From contig CAMFHP010000022.1 of the NCBI GenBank assembly GCA_945952225.1, forward strand, positions 1 to 64,000: a DNA stretch of 64,000 nucleotides. Direction: 5' to 3'. Below, piece after piece: positions 11,018 through 21,947 of this stretch. Origin of the DNA: an uncultured Myxococcaceae bacterium (GTDB lineage: Bacteria; Myxococcota_A; Polyangia; Polyangiales; Ga0077539). A model generated the notes under the pieces. That model did no database searches. It saw only the letters and a program-made list of their open reading frames with translations, and was not told where the DNA came from. The first letter of the stretch is position 1. Each line of letters begins with the position of its first letter. Both the position numbers and the translations under genes were made by a program.

Positions 11018-13042
11018 TCACTTCTTTTTCAGCGCGAGGAGCGACTCGCGAAACTTGCGCGCCTGCGCGGCGATCTCCTGCGGCGGCAGCGGCGCCTGCG
11101 AGTCGTACGACATGCGCTCCAGCGTGCCCGGCGGGAACTTCGGAAAGGCCAGGAAGCGCGACGGCGTCGTGGCCCGCGGCGGCCCCTTGCCCGAGCGGGT
11201 CTTCGCGCGCACGAGGTAGAGGTGCTCCTTCGCGCGGGTGACGCCCACGTAGAAGAGCCGCCGCTCCTCGGTGCCGTCGATGGTCGCGAGCACGTCGGTG
11301 GCCTTCGGGTTCTCGGTGCGCGAGTGCGGAATGATCCCCTCGTCGCAGCCGATGAAATACACCGTGCCGAACTCCAGCCCCTTCGAGCCGTGGAGCGTGC
11401 TGAGCGTCACGCGATCGCCCTGGTCTTCTTCCTCTTCGGCGAAGCGCAGCGTGAGCCGCGTGAGCACCTGGCTCACCTCGCCGGGCGTCTTCGCGTCGCT
11501 CTTCTCGAGCGTGCGGTAGAGCATCTCGACGTTGGTCCATCGCTTCGCGGCGGCGACCGCGGTGGGCCCGGCGGCGACGATGTCCTCCTTGAGCTTGATG
11601 GCACCGCACACCGACTTCGCCACGTCGACGAGGGCCGTGTGCGCGTGGATCTTCTCGCGCGTGGCCTTCACGATGCCCACGAAGTTGCGCAGCGACTCCT
11701 TGGTCGACGCGTTGATGTCGTCGATCTCGCCCGCGCGCTCGATGGCCGAGAAGAGCGTGATGCCGCGCACGAGGGCGAAGCGTTCGAGCCGCGCGAGGGT
11801 CACGTCGCCCACGCCGCGCGTCGGGTAGTTCACCACGCGGCGCACGGCGATCTCGTCCTGCGGGTGCAGCGAGATGCGAAGGTACGCGATGAGGTCCTTC
11901 ACCTCGCGGCGTTCGAAGACCGAGTTGCCGCCGATGATGCGGTACGGAATGCCCGTGAGCCGCAGCGCCTCTTCGACGGCGCGCGCGAGCTGGTTCGAGC
12001 GGTAGAGCACCCCGATCTCGCGCTTCTTGTAGCCCTCCTGCACGAGCTTCTGGATGCCGTCGACGACGAACTTCACCTCGCCCTCGCTCGAATCCGTGTC
12101 GACGATCTTCACGGGCGGACCGCCGGGCTTGTCGGTGAAGAGCTTCTTCGGAAAGGCCCTCACCTGCCCTTCCATCACCGAGTTCGACACGTCGAGCACG
12201 GGCTTGCGCGAGCGGTAGTTCTGTTCGAGCGCGAGGGTCTTCGCGCCGGGAAAGTGCTTCCCGAAATCGATGACGTTCCCGATGTCGGCGCCGCGCCAGC
12301 CGTAGATCGACTGGTCGTCGTCGCCCACGCAGAACACGTTGCCGCGCTCGCCCACGAGGGCCTTCACCATCATGAGCTGCGCGCGGTTCGTGTCCTGAAA
12401 CTCATCGACGAGCATGTACCGGATCTTCGCGCGCCATCGGTCGCGCACCTCGCGGTCCTCGGTGAGCTTCTTGAGCGGCCAGAGGATGAGGTCGTCGAAG
12501 TCGAACGCGCGCAGTCGCTTGAGCGCGGCCTCGTACCGGGGAAACACCCACTGCGCGAGCTCGTCGTACTCCGAGTCCGGCGCCTGCGCGGCGAGCTCCT
12601 CGGGCGAGCACATGGCGTTCTTCGCGTGCGAGATGCGCGCGATGATGGCCCCCACGTCGTAGCGCCGATCGGGGGTCTTGAAGTCGCGCATGATCTCGCG
12701 CACGAGGCCCGCGGTGTCGGCCCCGTCGTACACGACGAAGGGCTCGTTCTTCGGCATCGTCTGCCGCATGATCTCGCCGCCGAGCGCGTGAAAGGTCGAG
12801 ATCCACACCTCGCGGCCCGCCTCGCCGCAGAGCGCGACGAGGCGCTCGTGCATCTCCTCCGCGGCCTTGTTGGTGAACGTGAGCGCGGTGATGAGACGCG
12901 GGAGCGTGCCCTGATCGATGAGCCGCCCGATGCGCTGGGTGATCACGCGGGTCTTGCCGCTGCCTGCGCCCGCGAGCACGAGGGCGGGTCCCGTGTCGTG
13001 CTCGACGGCGGCCTTCTGGGCGGGGTTCAGCGGGAAGCTCAT
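11018..13042 (-). CDS. UvrD/PcrA/Rep-type superfamily 1 DNA helicase
   Basis: 674 residues with the full SF1A set: Walker A GAGSGKT near residues 25-31, [10 protein letters not shown] (Ia), LVDEFQDTN (II), [13 protein letters not shown] (III), LEQNYRS (IV), [12 protein letters not shown] (V) and [14 protein letters not shown] (VI). It unwinds DNA 3' to 5' in repair or replication restart. Length is near that of Rep (about 670) and shorter than UvrD (about 720), and the C-terminal Tudor-like tail seen in PcrA is not evident. The ATG at 13042 gives the typical start just before the Q-motif-like NPAQKAAV. It lies divergent to the adenosine deaminase gene. Confidence 0.93.
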   Translation of the reverse strand: MSFPLNPAQKAAVEHDTGPALVLAGAGSGKTRVITQRIGRLIDQGTLPRLITALTFTNKAAEEMHERLVALCGEAGREVWISTFHALGGEIMRQTMPKNEPFVVYDGADTAGLVREIMRDFKTPDRRYDVGAIIARISHAKNAMCSPEELAAQAPDSEYDELAQWVFPRYEAALKRLRAFDFDDLILWPLKKLTEDREVRDRWRAKIRYMLVDEFQDTNRAQLMMVKALVGERGNVFCVGDDDQSIYGWRGADIGNVIDFGKHFPGAKTLALEQNYRSRKPVLDVSNSVMEGQVRAFPKKLFTDKPGGPPVKIVDTDSSEGEVKFVVDGIQKLVQEGYKKREIGVLYRSNQLARAVEEALRLTGIPYRIIGGNSVFERREVKDLIAYLRISLHPQDEIAVRRVVNYPTRGVGDVTLARLERFALVRGITLFSAIERAGEIDDINASTKESLRNFVGIVKATREKIHAHTALVDVAKSVCGAIKLKEDIVAAGPTAVAAAKRWTNVEMLYRTLEKSDAKTPGEVSQVLTRLTLRFAEEEEDQGDRVTLSTLHGSKGLEFGTVYFIGCDEGIIPHSRTENPKATDVLATIDGTEERRLFYVGVTRAKEHLYLVRAKTRSGKGPPRATTPSRFLAFPKFPPGTLERMSYDSQAPLPPQEIAAQARKFRESLLALKKK

Positions 13043-13125
13043 GGCGGTGCCGAGCGCATAGCAGCAGGGGGCGCCGCGCGACCAGTTTCGCGACCGCCCG
13101 CGGAGCGCTGGTGTAGTCTCCCGCC

Positions 13126-14256
13126 ATGACAGCACTCAGCATCGAAGCCATCCGCAGGCTTCCGAAGACCGACCTGCACGTGCACCTCGACGGGTCGCTC
13201 CGCCTCGACACGATTCTCGACCTCGCGCGCCAGGACAACATCGAGCTCCCTTCGACCACGAAGGAGGGGCTCACCGACGCGATGAACCTCGGGCGCAACA
13301 CGGGCTCGCTGGTCGAGTACCTCAAGGCCTTCGACGTCACGCTCCGCGTGCTCCAGACCGCCTCGTCGCTGCGCCGCGCGGCCTACGAGCTCGGCATCGA
13401 CGCCGCCTCCGAGGGCGTGCGCTACATGGAAGTGCGCTACTCCCCGATGCTCCACACGCGCCGCGGGCTCTCGATCACCACGGTGGTCGAGGCCGTGCTC
13501 GAAGGCCTCCGCGCCGCGCAGGATGAAGTGGGCATCCACGCCAACGTGATCATCTGCGGCATCCGCAACATCTCGCCCGAGAGCTCGCTCGACATGGCCG
13601 AACTGGCCGTGGCGTACAAGAACCGCGGCGTCGTGGGCTTCGACCTCGCGGGCGCCGAGTACGACCACCCTGCGAAGCACCACCGCGACGCGTTTCAGCT
13701 CATTCGCAACAACAACATCAACAGCACGATCCACGCGGGCGAAGCGTACGGACCCGACTCGATCCGTCAGGCGATCCACACGTGCGGCGCGCACCGCATC
13801 GGCCACGGCGTGCGGCTCCGCGAAGACGGCGACCTGCTCCACTACGTGATCGACCACCGCATCCCGCTGGAGTGCTGCCCGTCGAGCAACGTGCAGACCG
13901 GCGCCGTGCGCGACATCTCGAACCACCCGCTGAAGTTCTATTACGACCTCGGCGTGCGCGTGACGGTGAACACCGACAACCGGCTCATCACCGACACCAC
14001 CGTGAGCAAGGAGCTGTACCTCGTGCACACGCGCCTCGGCGTGCCGTGGCCCGCGGTGAAGCAGATCATCCTCAACGGGTTCAAGAGCGCGTTCCTGCCC
14101 TTCCACGAGCGCCGCGCGATGCTGCGCACGGTCTCGCAGGAGCTCGACCAGTTCGAGCGCGACTACGCCCCCTCGCACGACGCGCCGCTGCTGCTCCAGA
14201 CGCAGGCGCTCTCGGTGCCGCCCAGCGTCTCGATCGTGCCCGACGCGCAGGTCTGA
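13126..14256 (+). CDS. add: Adenosine deaminase
   Basis: A 376-residue amidohydrolase-superfamily enzyme that converts adenosine to inosine in purine salvage. Metal and substrate residues are visible: HVHLDG (His18, His20), HAGE (His203, Glu206), [10 protein letters not shown] and VTVNTDN, with the metal-binding Asp in NTDN. The NTDN form (rather than SLNTDDP) is the variant seen in actinobacterial and some other ADDs. ATG start at 13126. The M28 peptidase gene starts 3 bases after its stop, so the two are probably co-transcribed, though no common pathway is obvious. Confidence 0.93.
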   Translation: MTALSIEAIRRLPKTDLHVHLDGSLRLDTILDLARQDNIELPSTTKEGLTDAMNLGRNTGSLVEYLKAFDVTLRVLQTASSLRRAAYELGIDAASEGVRYMEVRYSPMLHTRRGLSITTVVEAVLEGLRAAQDEVGIHANVIICGIRNISPESSLDMAELAVAYKNRGVVGFDLAGAEYDHPAKHHRDAFQLIRNNNINSTIHAGEAYGPDSIRQAIHTCGAHRIGHGVRLREDGDLLHYVIDHRIPLECCPSSNVQTGAVRDISNHPLKFYYDLGVRVTVNTDNRLITDTTVSKELYLVHTRLGVPWPAVKQIILNGFKSAFLPFHERRAMLRTVSQELDQFERDYAPSHDAPLLLQTQALSVPPSVSIVPDAQV

Positions 14257-14259
14257 CCG

Positions 14260-15792
14260 ATGCTCCGCCGCGCGCGCGCCGCACGGGCCCTCACGCTCGC
14301 CGTCGCGCTCGCGGCCCTCCCCGCGGGGGCCCAGCGCGCGCCCTGCGAATCCCACGACGACGACGCCATCGCGCGGCTCACGCGCGACGTGAACTTCCTC
14401 GCGAGCGACGACCTCGCGGGCCGCGAGCCTGGCACCGACGGCATCGCACGCGCCGCGCGGTACATCACCGACCGCCTCGCCTCACTCGGCGTCGAGCCCG
14501 CGGGCGCACAGGGCTGGGAGGCTCCCTTCGCAATCGACTACGGCGTCGAGAGCACCGACGCGACGCTCCTCCGCGCGCGCGTCGGCGAGGTGACCCGCGA
14601 GATCCGCACGGGCGCCGACCTACGCGTGGCCCACGTGAACCCCGGCGCCTGCGATGGAACCGCCGTCGGCGCCCTCGTCTACGCGGGCCACGGCCTCGAC
14701 GCCCCCGCCGCGCACTGGAGCGATTTTCAACGCGGCTCCGTACGCGGACGCATCGTCGTCGTGCTCGCGGGCCCGCCCATGCCCACCGACTCCGCGCGAC
14801 GCGACGCGCTCGCCCGCGCCCGCATCGTCGGGAGCCTCGACGGCAAGGTGCGCGCGGCCGTGGCCCGCGGCGCTGTGGGCGTCATCGAGGTGTCGCTCGA
14901 CGCGCGCGAGCCCATGGAGACCTTCACGCCCGCCAACGCGCCGACGGGCATCCCCGTGGTGCGCGTCTCGCGTGCGGTGGGCGCGTGGCTGCTGCAACGC
15001 CCGGTCACGTCGCTCACCCCCGAGACCGAACCCGCGCGGCCCACGCGCATCCCCGGCGCCACCGCGCGCCTCGTGACGGCCACGCGACCGCGCAGGATCA
15101 CCGCGCACAACCTCCTCGGCGTGGTGCGCGCAAGAGAGTCTGACGACGCGGGCGTGCGCGCGCCGCCGCTCGTGGTGGGCGCGCACTACGACCACGTGGG
15201 ACACGGCAACGCGGGCTCGCTCACGCCCGGTGTGTACGCGATCTACAACGGCGCCGACGACAACGCCTCGGGCACGGCCGCGGTGCTCGACCTCGCGCGC
15301 CGACTCGCACAACGGCCCGCATCGCGCGACGTGGTGTTCGCGTGGTTCTCGGCGGAAGAAGAGGGACTCCTCGGGTCGCACGCGCTGCTCGAACATCGAC
15401 CGCCCGCACTGCGCGAGGTGACCGCGATGGTGAACCTCGACATGGTGGGACGCCTCCGCGGATGCAGGCTCTACGTCGAGTCGCGCGAGACGGCGCCCGC
15501 GTTCGCGTCGCTCGTCGGTGCGGTCAACGAGCCCTTTCACTTCGACGCGCGCCCGTGGCCCATCGAGCAGGGGTCGTGGGGCGCGAGCGATCACATGTCG
15601 TTCACGGCGGCGCGCATCCCCGCGCTGTTCCTCTTCACGGGACTCCACGACGACTACCACCGCCCGCACGACGACCCGCCCACGCTCAACGTGCCCGGCC
15701 TCGCAGGGGTGACCGCCTGGGCCGAAGCCCTCGTGCGCGCCCTCGCCGACACGGCCCGCCGCGCCCCCGCATCGCTGCGTTTCGCCCCCTGA
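14260..15792 (+). CDS. Secreted M28-family zinc aminopeptidase
   Basis: A 510-residue exported peptidase. Residues 1-24 are a signal peptide ending AGA. The middle region (about 130-260) resembles a PA (protease-associated) insert. The catalytic M28 domain follows with the two-zinc ligands in HYDHVG, GADDNASG, AEEEGLLGS, NLDMVG and a final His in LHDDYHRPHDDP. Family members remove N-terminal residues from peptides in the periplasm or outside the cell. All expected zinc ligands appear present. It follows adenosine deaminase with only 3 bases between. Confidence 0.9.
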   Translation: MLRRARAARALTLAVALAALPAGAQRAPCESHDDDAIARLTRDVNFLASDDLAGREPGTDGIARAARYITDRLASLGVEPAGAQGWEAPFAIDYGVESTDATLLRARVGEVTREIRTGADLRVAHVNPGACDGTAVGALVYAGHGLDAPAAHWSDFQRGSVRGRIVVVLAGPPMPTDSARRDALARARIVGSLDGKVRAAVARGAVGVIEVSLDAREPMETFTPANAPTGIPVVRVSRAVGAWLLQRPVTSLTPETEPARPTRIPGATARLVTATRPRRITAHNLLGVVRARESDDAGVRAPPLVVGAHYDHVGHGNAGSLTPGVYAIYNGADDNASGTAAVLDLARRLAQRPASRDVVFAWFSAEEEGLLGSHALLEHRPPALREVTAMVNLDMVGRLRGCRLYVESRETAPAFASLVGAVNEPFHFDARPWPIEQGSWGASDHMSFTAARIPALFLFTGLHDDYHRPHDDPPTLNVPGLAGVTAWAEALVRALADTARRAPASLRFAP

Positions 15793-15908
15793 GCGGGCCC
15801 ACGCGCCGCACACACGTCCGTTGGCCTTTCTTCCAGGGGCCCGCGCATGCGACAGGTCCCCCACAGAGGGACTCCCCTTCGGCCTCGCACACCCGATACG
15901 ATGCGCCC

Positions 15909-18122
15909 GTGCGCACCCCACTCCTTCTCACCGCAGTGCTCGCGGCGGGCTGCTCGTTTCCCACCAACGAGTTCCGCGTCGGGGCTCCGGCCGACGCCGC
16001 CGACGTGGCCACCGACCACGCCGACGCTCCGCCCGCTGACGTTCCGCCCGCCGACGTTCCGCCCGCCGACGTGCCCGTCGACACCACGCCGGACGCGCCT
16101 GCCGACGTCGCCGACGTGACCGACGCCGACGACGCCTCCGACGCGAGCGACGCCGCCGACGTGACCGACGCGGCCGACGCGAGCGACGTTCCCGACGACG
16201 AGCCGTGTCCGCCCGGCCAGACCCGCTGCGGCGCCGAATGCGTCGACCTCGCCACCACGACCACGAGCTGCGGACGTTGCGACAACCGCTGCGTGGCACC
16301 CAACGCGACGTCGGCGTGCTCTGCGGGCGCGTGCACCTTCACCTGCAACGCGGGCTTCGCCGACTGCGACATGAACCCGTCGAACGGCTGCGAGACCGAC
16401 CTCTCGTCGCCCTCGTCGTGCGGGTCGTGTGCAACGCGCTGCGCGTCGATGAACGGCACCGCGACCTGCACCGGCGGCGCGTGCGGCATCACGTGCAGCG
16501 CGGGCTTCGGCGACTGCGACGGCAACCCCGCGAACGGGTGCGAGACCAACACCACGACCGACAGCGCGAACTGCGGCGGGTGCGGACGCGCGTGCAGCAA
16601 CACCAACGGCACGCCCTCGTGCGCGGCGGGCACGTGCGCCATCACGTGCAGCGCGGGCTTCGGCAACTGCGACGCGAACGTCACCAACGGCTGCGAGACC
16701 AACACCACGAACAACGTCTCGAACTGCGGCGCCTGCGGAACGCGCTGCGCCACGGGTCAGACCTGCGCGCGCGGCGTCTGCACCACCCTCTGCGCCGACA
16801 CGATGTGCAGCGGCGCGTGCGTCGACCTGATGACGAGCGTCACGAACTGCGGCGCCTGCGGCACCACCTGCACCACGGCCAACGGAACGCCGCGCTGCGC
16901 GGGCGCGACGTGCGGCATCGCCTCGTGCAACACGGGCTTCGCCAACTGCGACTCGACGGTGGGCAACGGGTGCGAGGCCAACATCCGCACCGACACGAAC
17001 AACTGCGGCGCGTGCGGCAACCGCTGCAACTTTCCCAACGCGACGGCGACGTGTGCGGGCGGCGTGTGCGCGCTCGGCACCTGCAACACGGGCTTCGGCA
17101 ACTGCGACGGCAACGCGGCGAACGGGTGCGAGACCGACCTTCGCACCGACGTGGGCAACTGCGGCACGTGCAGCAACCGCTGCGCGCCCGCGAACGGCGT
17201 CGGAACGTGCTCCGCCGGCGTGTGCGGCATCGCGCGCTGCAACGTGGGCTTCGCCAACTGCGACGCGAACGTGGCGAACGGATGTGAGGTCAACCTCCAG
17301 ACCGACGCGAACAACTGCGGCGCGTGCGGCACCGTCTGCCGCAACCACATCGGCGGCGGCAACACGTGCTCGTCGGGCGCGTGCATGCCCACGTGCAACA
17401 CGGGCTACGCCAACTGCGACGGCAACGCGGCCAACGGCTGCGAGGTGCAGCTCGCCACGAACACGAACTGCGGCGCGTGCGGACGCACCTGCGCCCTCGC
17501 GTGCGGCAACACCTCGGGCGCCTGCGCGGGCACGAACCCCGGGTCGTCGAGCCGTACGTTCTTCACGATCCCGGTGCCCGCGTTCATCGACGCGTGCAGC
17601 GCGCCGGGGCACGTGAACCTCATGCCGAGCACCGACGACGGGTCGATGATCGTCACGCTGCCCTTCGCGTTCGGGTTCTTCAACGCGACGTACTCGCAGG
17701 CGAACGTGACCACCAACGGGTGGGTGGGCTTCGATGCGATCTCGCAGGCCCAGTACTACACGATGATTCCCGACGCGAACCCGCCCAACAACTACGCGGC
17801 GCCGTACCTGACGGACCTCATCACGGGCACCGACGGCGTGTGCGTCGCGACGATCGGAACGGCCCCGTCGCGGCGCTGGGTGGTCGAGTGGCGCAACGCG
17901 GCGTTCCTCTCCGACCGCACGCGCACGATGACCTTCGAACTGGTGCTCTCCGAGGGCTCGCGCGGCGTGCAGTTCTACTACGACACGATGGCCACGCCCC
18001 CGCCGCAGCAGGCCGTCAACGTCGGCATCGAGAGCCCTGGCGGCGTGAACGCCAACGTCGTGTGCAGCGCCCCCAACGCGTGCGCCATCGCCACCGGCGC
18101 CCGCCTCGGGTTCAGCACCTGA
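15909..18122 (+). CDS. Cys-rich repeat lipoprotein with Asp/Ala linker and C-terminal beta-sandwich
   Basis: 737 residues from GTG 15909. The signal peptide ends in VLAAGC (Cys15 would be lipidated). Residues 22-98 are an Asp/Ala/Pro linker. Residues from about 100 to 540 hold seven copies of a Cys repeat whose core is G(F/Y)x(D/N)CDxNxxNGCE, alternating with CGxCxxxC segments, plus shorter variants. Such proteins are often mislabelled tryptophan synthase alpha chain in myxobacterial genomes; there is no TIM barrel here. The last 190 residues form a Cys-poor domain with VTTNGWVGFD and RRWVVEWRNAAF, like a nidogen-type beta-sandwich. Probably a disulphide-stabilised stalk on the cell surface carrying a binding domain; ligand unknown. 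Confidence 0.8.
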   Translation: MRTPLLLTAVLAAGCSFPTNEFRVGAPADAADVATDHADAPPADVPPADVPPADVPVDTTPDAPADVADVTDADDASDASDAADVTDAADASDVPDDEPCPPGQTRCGAECVDLATTTTSCGRCDNRCVAPNATSACSAGACTFTCNAGFADCDMNPSNGCETDLSSPSSCGSCATRCASMNGTATCTGGACGITCSAGFGDCDGNPANGCETNTTTDSANCGGCGRACSNTNGTPSCAAGTCAITCSAGFGNCDANVTNGCETNTTNNVSNCGACGTRCATGQTCARGVCTTLCADTMCSGACVDLMTSVTNCGACGTTCTTANGTPRCAGATCGIASCNTGFANCDSTVGNGCEANIRTDTNNCGACGNRCNFPNATATCAGGVCALGTCNTGFGNCDGNAANGCETDLRTDVGNCGTCSNRCAPANGVGTCSAGVCGIARCNVGFANCDANVANGCEVNLQTDANNCGACGTVCRNHIGGGNTCSSGACMPTCNTGYANCDGNAANGCEVQLATNTNCGACGRTCALACGNTSGACAGTNPGSSSRTFFTIPVPAFIDACSAPGHVNLMPSTDDGSMIVTLPFAFGFFNATYSQANVTTNGWVGFDAISQAQYYTMIPDANPPNNYAAPYLTDLITGTDGVCVATIGTAPSRRWVVEWRNAAFLSDRTRTMTFELVLSEGSRGVQFYYDTMATPPPQQAVNVGIESPGGVNANVVCSAPNACAIATGARLGFST
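16031..16075 (+). repeat. Three 15-base tandem repeats coding PPADV
   Basis: Three adjacent 15-base units (16031-16045, 16046-16060, 16061-16075) differ at only a few positions. They encode part of the flexible Asp/Pro/Ala linker of the Cys-repeat lipoprotein. They can change copy number by slippage without breaking the frame. Confidence 0.75.
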
Positions 18123-18289
18123 GCCTCCGCCGCGCCGCGGCCTCCACGTCTCGAAAGCCCCTTCATTCCCGGTGATTTCTGCGCGCCGCCGCGGCGCTGG
18201 CGCGACCGCGCGGTTGTGTTAGCGTCGCGCCCGCAGGCGTGGACCGGCGCTCTCGCAGGCCGCGACCTCGGAAAGACAATCGGTAGTTC

Positions 18290-19183
18290 ATGGGCGGCAA
18301 GATCACCGTTCCCGAGCTGCGTGCGCGCAAGGCCTCCGCGGGGCGGGGCGAGCGCATCGCGATGGTGACGGCCTACGACGCGACCTTCGCCCGCATGCTC
18401 GACGCCGCCGGCGTCGACGCGATGCTCATCGGCGACTCGCTCGGCATGGTCATTCAGGGCGGCACGAGCACCCTCCCGGTCACCCTCGACGAGATCATCT
18501 ACCACGGCCGCGCGGTGGCCCGTGGAACGCAGCGCGCGCACCTCATCGGCGACATGCCCTTCATGAGCTACCAGACGGGCCTGCGCGACGCGCTCGCCAA
18601 CGGCGGGCGCATGATGAAAGAGGGCGGCTTCGAATCGCTCAAGCTCGAAGGCGGACGCGAGATCGCCGACGTCGTCGCGGCCCTCGTGCGCATGGGAATC
18701 CCCGTGCTCGGGCACATCGGGCTCATGCCCCAGCGGGTACACGCCATGGGCGGATTCAAGGTGCAGGGACGCACGGGCGAGATGGCCGAGTCGATCCTCG
18801 AAGACGCCATCGCGATCGCCGACGCGGGCGCCTACGGCATCGTGATCGAGGGCGTGCCCGCGCCCCTTGCCGAGCGCATCACGCACGCCGTCGAGGTGCC
18901 CACCATCGGCATCGGCGCGGGCGTCGGGTGCGACGGACAGATCCTCGTCTGCTACGACCTCCTCGGGCTCAACGACTCGCTCAAGCCCCGCTTCGTCAAG
19001 CGCTTCGAGGAGTTCTACAAGCGCGGCGTCGAGGCCACGAAGGCCTACGTCGACGAGGTGCGCGGCGGGGTGTTCCCGGGCCCGGAGCACTCCTTCGGGC
19101 TCCACGCGCCGACGGCGCCCGCGGCCTCGCCCGCGACGGTGCGCCTCCACGACGCCACGCCCGCCTACGGGCCCACGCAGTAG
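18290..19183 (+). CDS. panB: 3-methyl-2-oxobutanoate hydroxymethyltransferase
   Basis: A 297-residue TIM-barrel enzyme of pantothenate synthesis, which transfers a hydroxymethyl group from 5,10-methylene-tetrahydrofolate to 2-oxoisovalerate to give ketopantoate. Visible family motifs are MVTAYDATFARM, GDSLGMVIQG, GDMPFMSYQ, LEGG, GHIGLMPQ, VIEGVP and TIGIGAGVGCDGQILV, which hold the Mg and substrate ligands. The C-terminus runs about 25 residues past the usual end with an Ala/Pro-rich tail. panC begins 39 bases downstream; panD is not in the window. Confidence 0.96.
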   Translation: MGGKITVPELRARKASAGRGERIAMVTAYDATFARMLDAAGVDAMLIGDSLGMVIQGGTSTLPVTLDEIIYHGRAVARGTQRAHLIGDMPFMSYQTGLRDALANGGRMMKEGGFESLKLEGGREIADVVAALVRMGIPVLGHIGLMPQRVHAMGGFKVQGRTGEMAESILEDAIAIADAGAYGIVIEGVPAPLAERITHAVEVPTIGIGAGVGCDGQILVCYDLLGLNDSLKPRFVKRFEEFYKRGVEATKAYVDEVRGGVFPGPEHSFGLHAPTAPAASPATVRLHDATPAYGPTQ

Positions 19184-19222
19184 TCGCTCCACGGCGCTCC
19201 ACACACCCCGGCACACGCACCG

Positions 19223-20110
19223 ATGCAGCCCACCGTTCTGCACGATCCCGCGGCCTTTCGCGCGCGCTGCGAGCAGCACCGCCGCGCGGGTCACCGCGTG
19301 GGATTTGTTCCCACCATGGGCGCCCTCCACGAGGGCCACCTCACGCTCGCCCGCGAGGCCCGACGACGCGTGGGCCCCCACGGCCTCGTGGCCGTGTCGA
19401 TCTTCGTGAACCCCACGCAGTTCGGCCCGAACGAAGACTTCTCGCGCTACCCCCGCGAGCTCGACGCCGACGTCGCCCGCTGCGCCACCGCGGGCGTCGA
19501 CGTGGTGTTCGCCCCCGCGGCCGACGCGATGTATCCGCCCGGCGACCAGACGCGCGTGCGCGTGCCCGGCGTGGCCGAGCCCTTCTGCGGACCGTTTCGT
19601 CCAGGGCACTTCGAAGGCGTGGCCACCGTGGTCACGCGCCTCTTCGCGCTCGCGGGCGAGTGCGTCGCGGTCTTCGGTCGCAAGGACTACCAGCAGTGGC
19701 GCCTCCTCGACCGCATGGCGCGCGACCTGTTGCTGCCCGTCGAGGTGGTGGGCCACGCGACCGTGCGCGAGCCCGACGGACTCGCGATGAGCTCCCGCAA
19801 CCGCTACCTCTCACCCGACGACCGCGCGCGGGCCCGCGTGGTGCCCGAGGCGCTCACCCTCGCAGTGAACGCATGGGCGCGCGGCGAGCGCTCCGTCGAG
19901 GCCCTCCGCGCGATGACCGAGGCGCACCTCCGCACGCGCGTCGACAGCCTCGACTACGCCGACCTGCGCGAGCCCACCGACCTCGGACCGCTCCCCGCGG
20001 TGCTCGCCCACGACGACCGCGCGGTGCTCGCGGTGGCCGCGCGCATCGGCGCCACGCGGCTCATCGACAACGTGGTGCTCGGCGAAGAGCCCGCGCCGAT
20101 CAGCTCCTGA
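19223..20110 (+). CDS. panC: Pantoate--beta-alanine ligase
   Basis: A 295-residue class-I-tRNA-synthetase-like fold enzyme that joins pantoate and beta-alanine using [17 protein letters not shown] carries the HxGH-type signature, followed by [38 protein letters not shown] and MSSRNRYLS (KMSKS-equivalent). The full catalytic set is present. It forms an operon with panB. The last 11 bases overlap the 3' end of the kinase gene on the opposite strand, so the two stop codons lie inside each other's genes. Confidence 0.96.
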   Translation: MQPTVLHDPAAFRARCEQHRRAGHRVGFVPTMGALHEGHLTLAREARRRVGPHGLVAVSIFVNPTQFGPNEDFSRYPRELDADVARCATAGVDVVFAPAADAMYPPGDQTRVRVPGVAEPFCGPFRPGHFEGVATVVTRLFALAGECVAVFGRKDYQQWRLLDRMARDLLLPVEVVGHATVREPDGLAMSSRNRYLSPDDRARARVVPEALTLAVNAWARGERSVEALRAMTEAHLRTRVDSLDYADLREPTDLGPLPAVLAHDDRAVLAVAARIGATRLIDNVVLGEEPAPISS

Positions 20111-21842
20111 AGACCAGCAGCGCGACGGCGCCGAGCAGCCCCACCAGCACACCCACCGCGGCCGCGATCACGAGCGGCGTCTGCCCCGAAGGCTTCGCGA
20201 CACGCACCCTCGGAACGGGCGCCGTCACGTCGGGCGAGAGCGGTCCCGGTGGAGGCGCAAGGGGCGCACGCGCGCGGGGTCGCAACGAGTCCGCGGCGGG
20301 CGCGTCGAAGCCCACACGCGGCGCCGTTGCGGCTGGGGGCGGTGCCGGTGCGGGCGCGGCCACGGCGGGCACCAGAGGGGCCGCAGGAGGCGCAGGCGGG
20401 GCAGCGGGAACGGGCGCGGCCACGGGGGGCGGCGGCGGGCGCGGAGACGGCGGCGGCGCCATCGCAGCGGCCGTGGCGAGGAGCTCCGCGTCGGGCCCTG
20501 CGGCGTCCATCACCTCGGTGGGGTGATCGTCGGCCGCGGGAGGCTTCGCAGGGCGCGCAGGGCCGGGCAACGAAGGCGCGCGAAGCACACCGGGCGTCGG
20601 GTCGCTCATGCGCGCGGGATCGGCGCGGCGGGCAATGTCCTGCACGGCGGGCATGGGCGGTGGCGTCTGCGTGGGCTTGAGCGCAGGCGGCGGCGGCGCG
20701 TGGCGCACGCGAGCGACGTTGGGCGCGGCAGGCGGCGCGGGCGGCGCGGAGCGGTTCTGCGGCGGCCCCTGCGGGCGCGAGCGGGGCGCGACCGCGGGCG
20801 TGAGCGTGGTCGCAACCGGCTTCGCGCGCTGCGCTTCGAGCGAGGTCACCTCGTCGGAGTCGTCGTCGACGAGGGGCGCACCGAGAGGCGCGAGGTGGCT
20901 CCGCGCGGAGTTCGAAACGCGCTCCAACAGTTGCGCGAGCTCACCCTCGGGCTGCGGGTCTTGCGTGTAGAGAAACGCCGTGAGGTCGTCGGCGAGGGCG
21001 CGCGCCGAGGGGTAGCGCTGCGAGGCGTCGGCCGCGAGCGCGCGTCGCACCACGTCGGCGAGCGACGGAGGGAGGTCGGGCCGCACGCGCTCGGCGGGTT
21101 CGAAGATCGCGCGGGTGATGCGTTCGAGCATGAGGGGCAGCGGCGCGTCGGGGTACGCCTGGCGCCCCGTGAGCAGCTCGTAGAGCACCAGCCCCGCGGC
21201 GAACACGTCGGAGCGCGCGTCGACCGCGTGCCCCTTCGCCTGCTCGGGGGCCATGTACGAGTACTTGCCCTTGATCTGTCCGGCCTGCGTCGACGACACG
21301 CGCAGCGAGGCCTTCGCGAGCCCGAAGTCCGTGAGCTTCACCTCCCCCGCGAACGACACGAGGATGTTCGGCGGAGACACATCGCGGTGCACGATGCGAA
21401 GCGGCCTGCCCGACGGATCGGTCATGCGATGCGCGTGGTCGAGCCCCTCGCACACCTCGCGCATCACATACGCCGCCACGCGCGGAGAGCACGCGCCGCG
21501 CTTCGGCCCGAGGCGCCCCATGAGACGCCCGAGGTCCACGCCGTCGACGTACTCCATGGCGATGTAGTGCTGGCCCTCGATCTCGCCGAGGTCGATCACC
21601 TGCACGACGTTCTTGTGCGAGAGCCGCGAGGCGATGTTGGCCTCCTCGACGAGCTGCTGCACGAAGTCGGGGTCCTCGTCGCTCTGCGCGCCGCGGATCA
21701 TCTTGATCGCCACGGCCTTCTGAAAGCCCGCCACCGAGCGAGCCTGCGCGAGGTACACGTCGACCATCGAGCCCGACGCGAGGCGGCGCACGAGCTCGTA
21801 GGGCCCGAAGGTGCGGGGAAGGTCCACGGCGGCGGTCGACAT
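20100..21842 (-). CDS. Ser/Thr protein kinase with Pro/Ala-rich linker and C-terminal TM anchor
   Basis: 580 residues. The kinase domain lies at about 13-290: Lys47 in AIKMIR, catalytic loop HRDVSPPN (Asp154), DFG (Asp172) and MAPEQA. Residues about 330-550 are a low-complexity Pro/Ala linker. The last 25 residues (about 555-577) are a hydrophobic TM segment ending in a single Arg-Ser tail, so nothing substantial lies outside the membrane. This tail-anchored layout lacks a sensor domain; signals may come from partner proteins. The glycine loop [12 protein letters not shown] is relaxed compared with GxGxxG. Promoter not obvious. Confidence 0.92.
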   Translation of the reverse strand: MSTAAVDLPRTFGPYELVRRLASGSMVDVYLAQARSVAGFQKAVAIKMIRGAQSDEDPDFVQQLVEEANIASRLSHKNVVQVIDLGEIEGQHYIAMEYVDGVDLGRLMGRLGPKRGACSPRVAAYVMREVCEGLDHAHRMTDPSGRPLRIVHRDVSPPNILVSFAGEVKLTDFGLAKASLRVSSTQAGQIKGKYSYMAPEQAKGHAVDARSDVFAAGLVLYELLTGRQAYPDAPLPLMLERITRAIFEPAERVRPDLPPSLADVVRRALAADASQRYPSARALADDLTAFLYTQDPQPEGELAQLLERVSNSARSHLAPLGAPLVDDDSDEVTSLEAQRAKPVATTLTPAVAPRSRPQGPPQNRSAPPAPPAAPNVARVRHAPPPPALKPTQTPPPMPAVQDIARRADPARMSDPTPGVLRAPSLPGPARPAKPPAADDHPTEVMDAAGPDAELLATAAAMAPPPSPRPPPPPVAAPVPAAPPAPPAAPLVPAVAAPAPAPPPAATAPRVGFDAPAADSLRPRARAPLAPPPGPLSPDVTAPVPRVRVAKPSGQTPLVIAAAVGVLVGLLGAVALLVFRS

Positions 21843-21947
21843 GCGGGCGGCAGTCTACCCGAGGGATCCCGCGAGACCGGAGAGGATTTTCCCGTGGTGA
21901 AGCGACGGTTGTGTGCCGCGCCCGCGGGGCTCTAGACTCGCGCCGCC

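Noticed and set aside
15909-18122. Tryptophan synthase alpha chain, a label often given to such proteins
   Set aside because: Cys-rich repeats and a lipoprotein signal; no TIM barrel or TrpA motifs.
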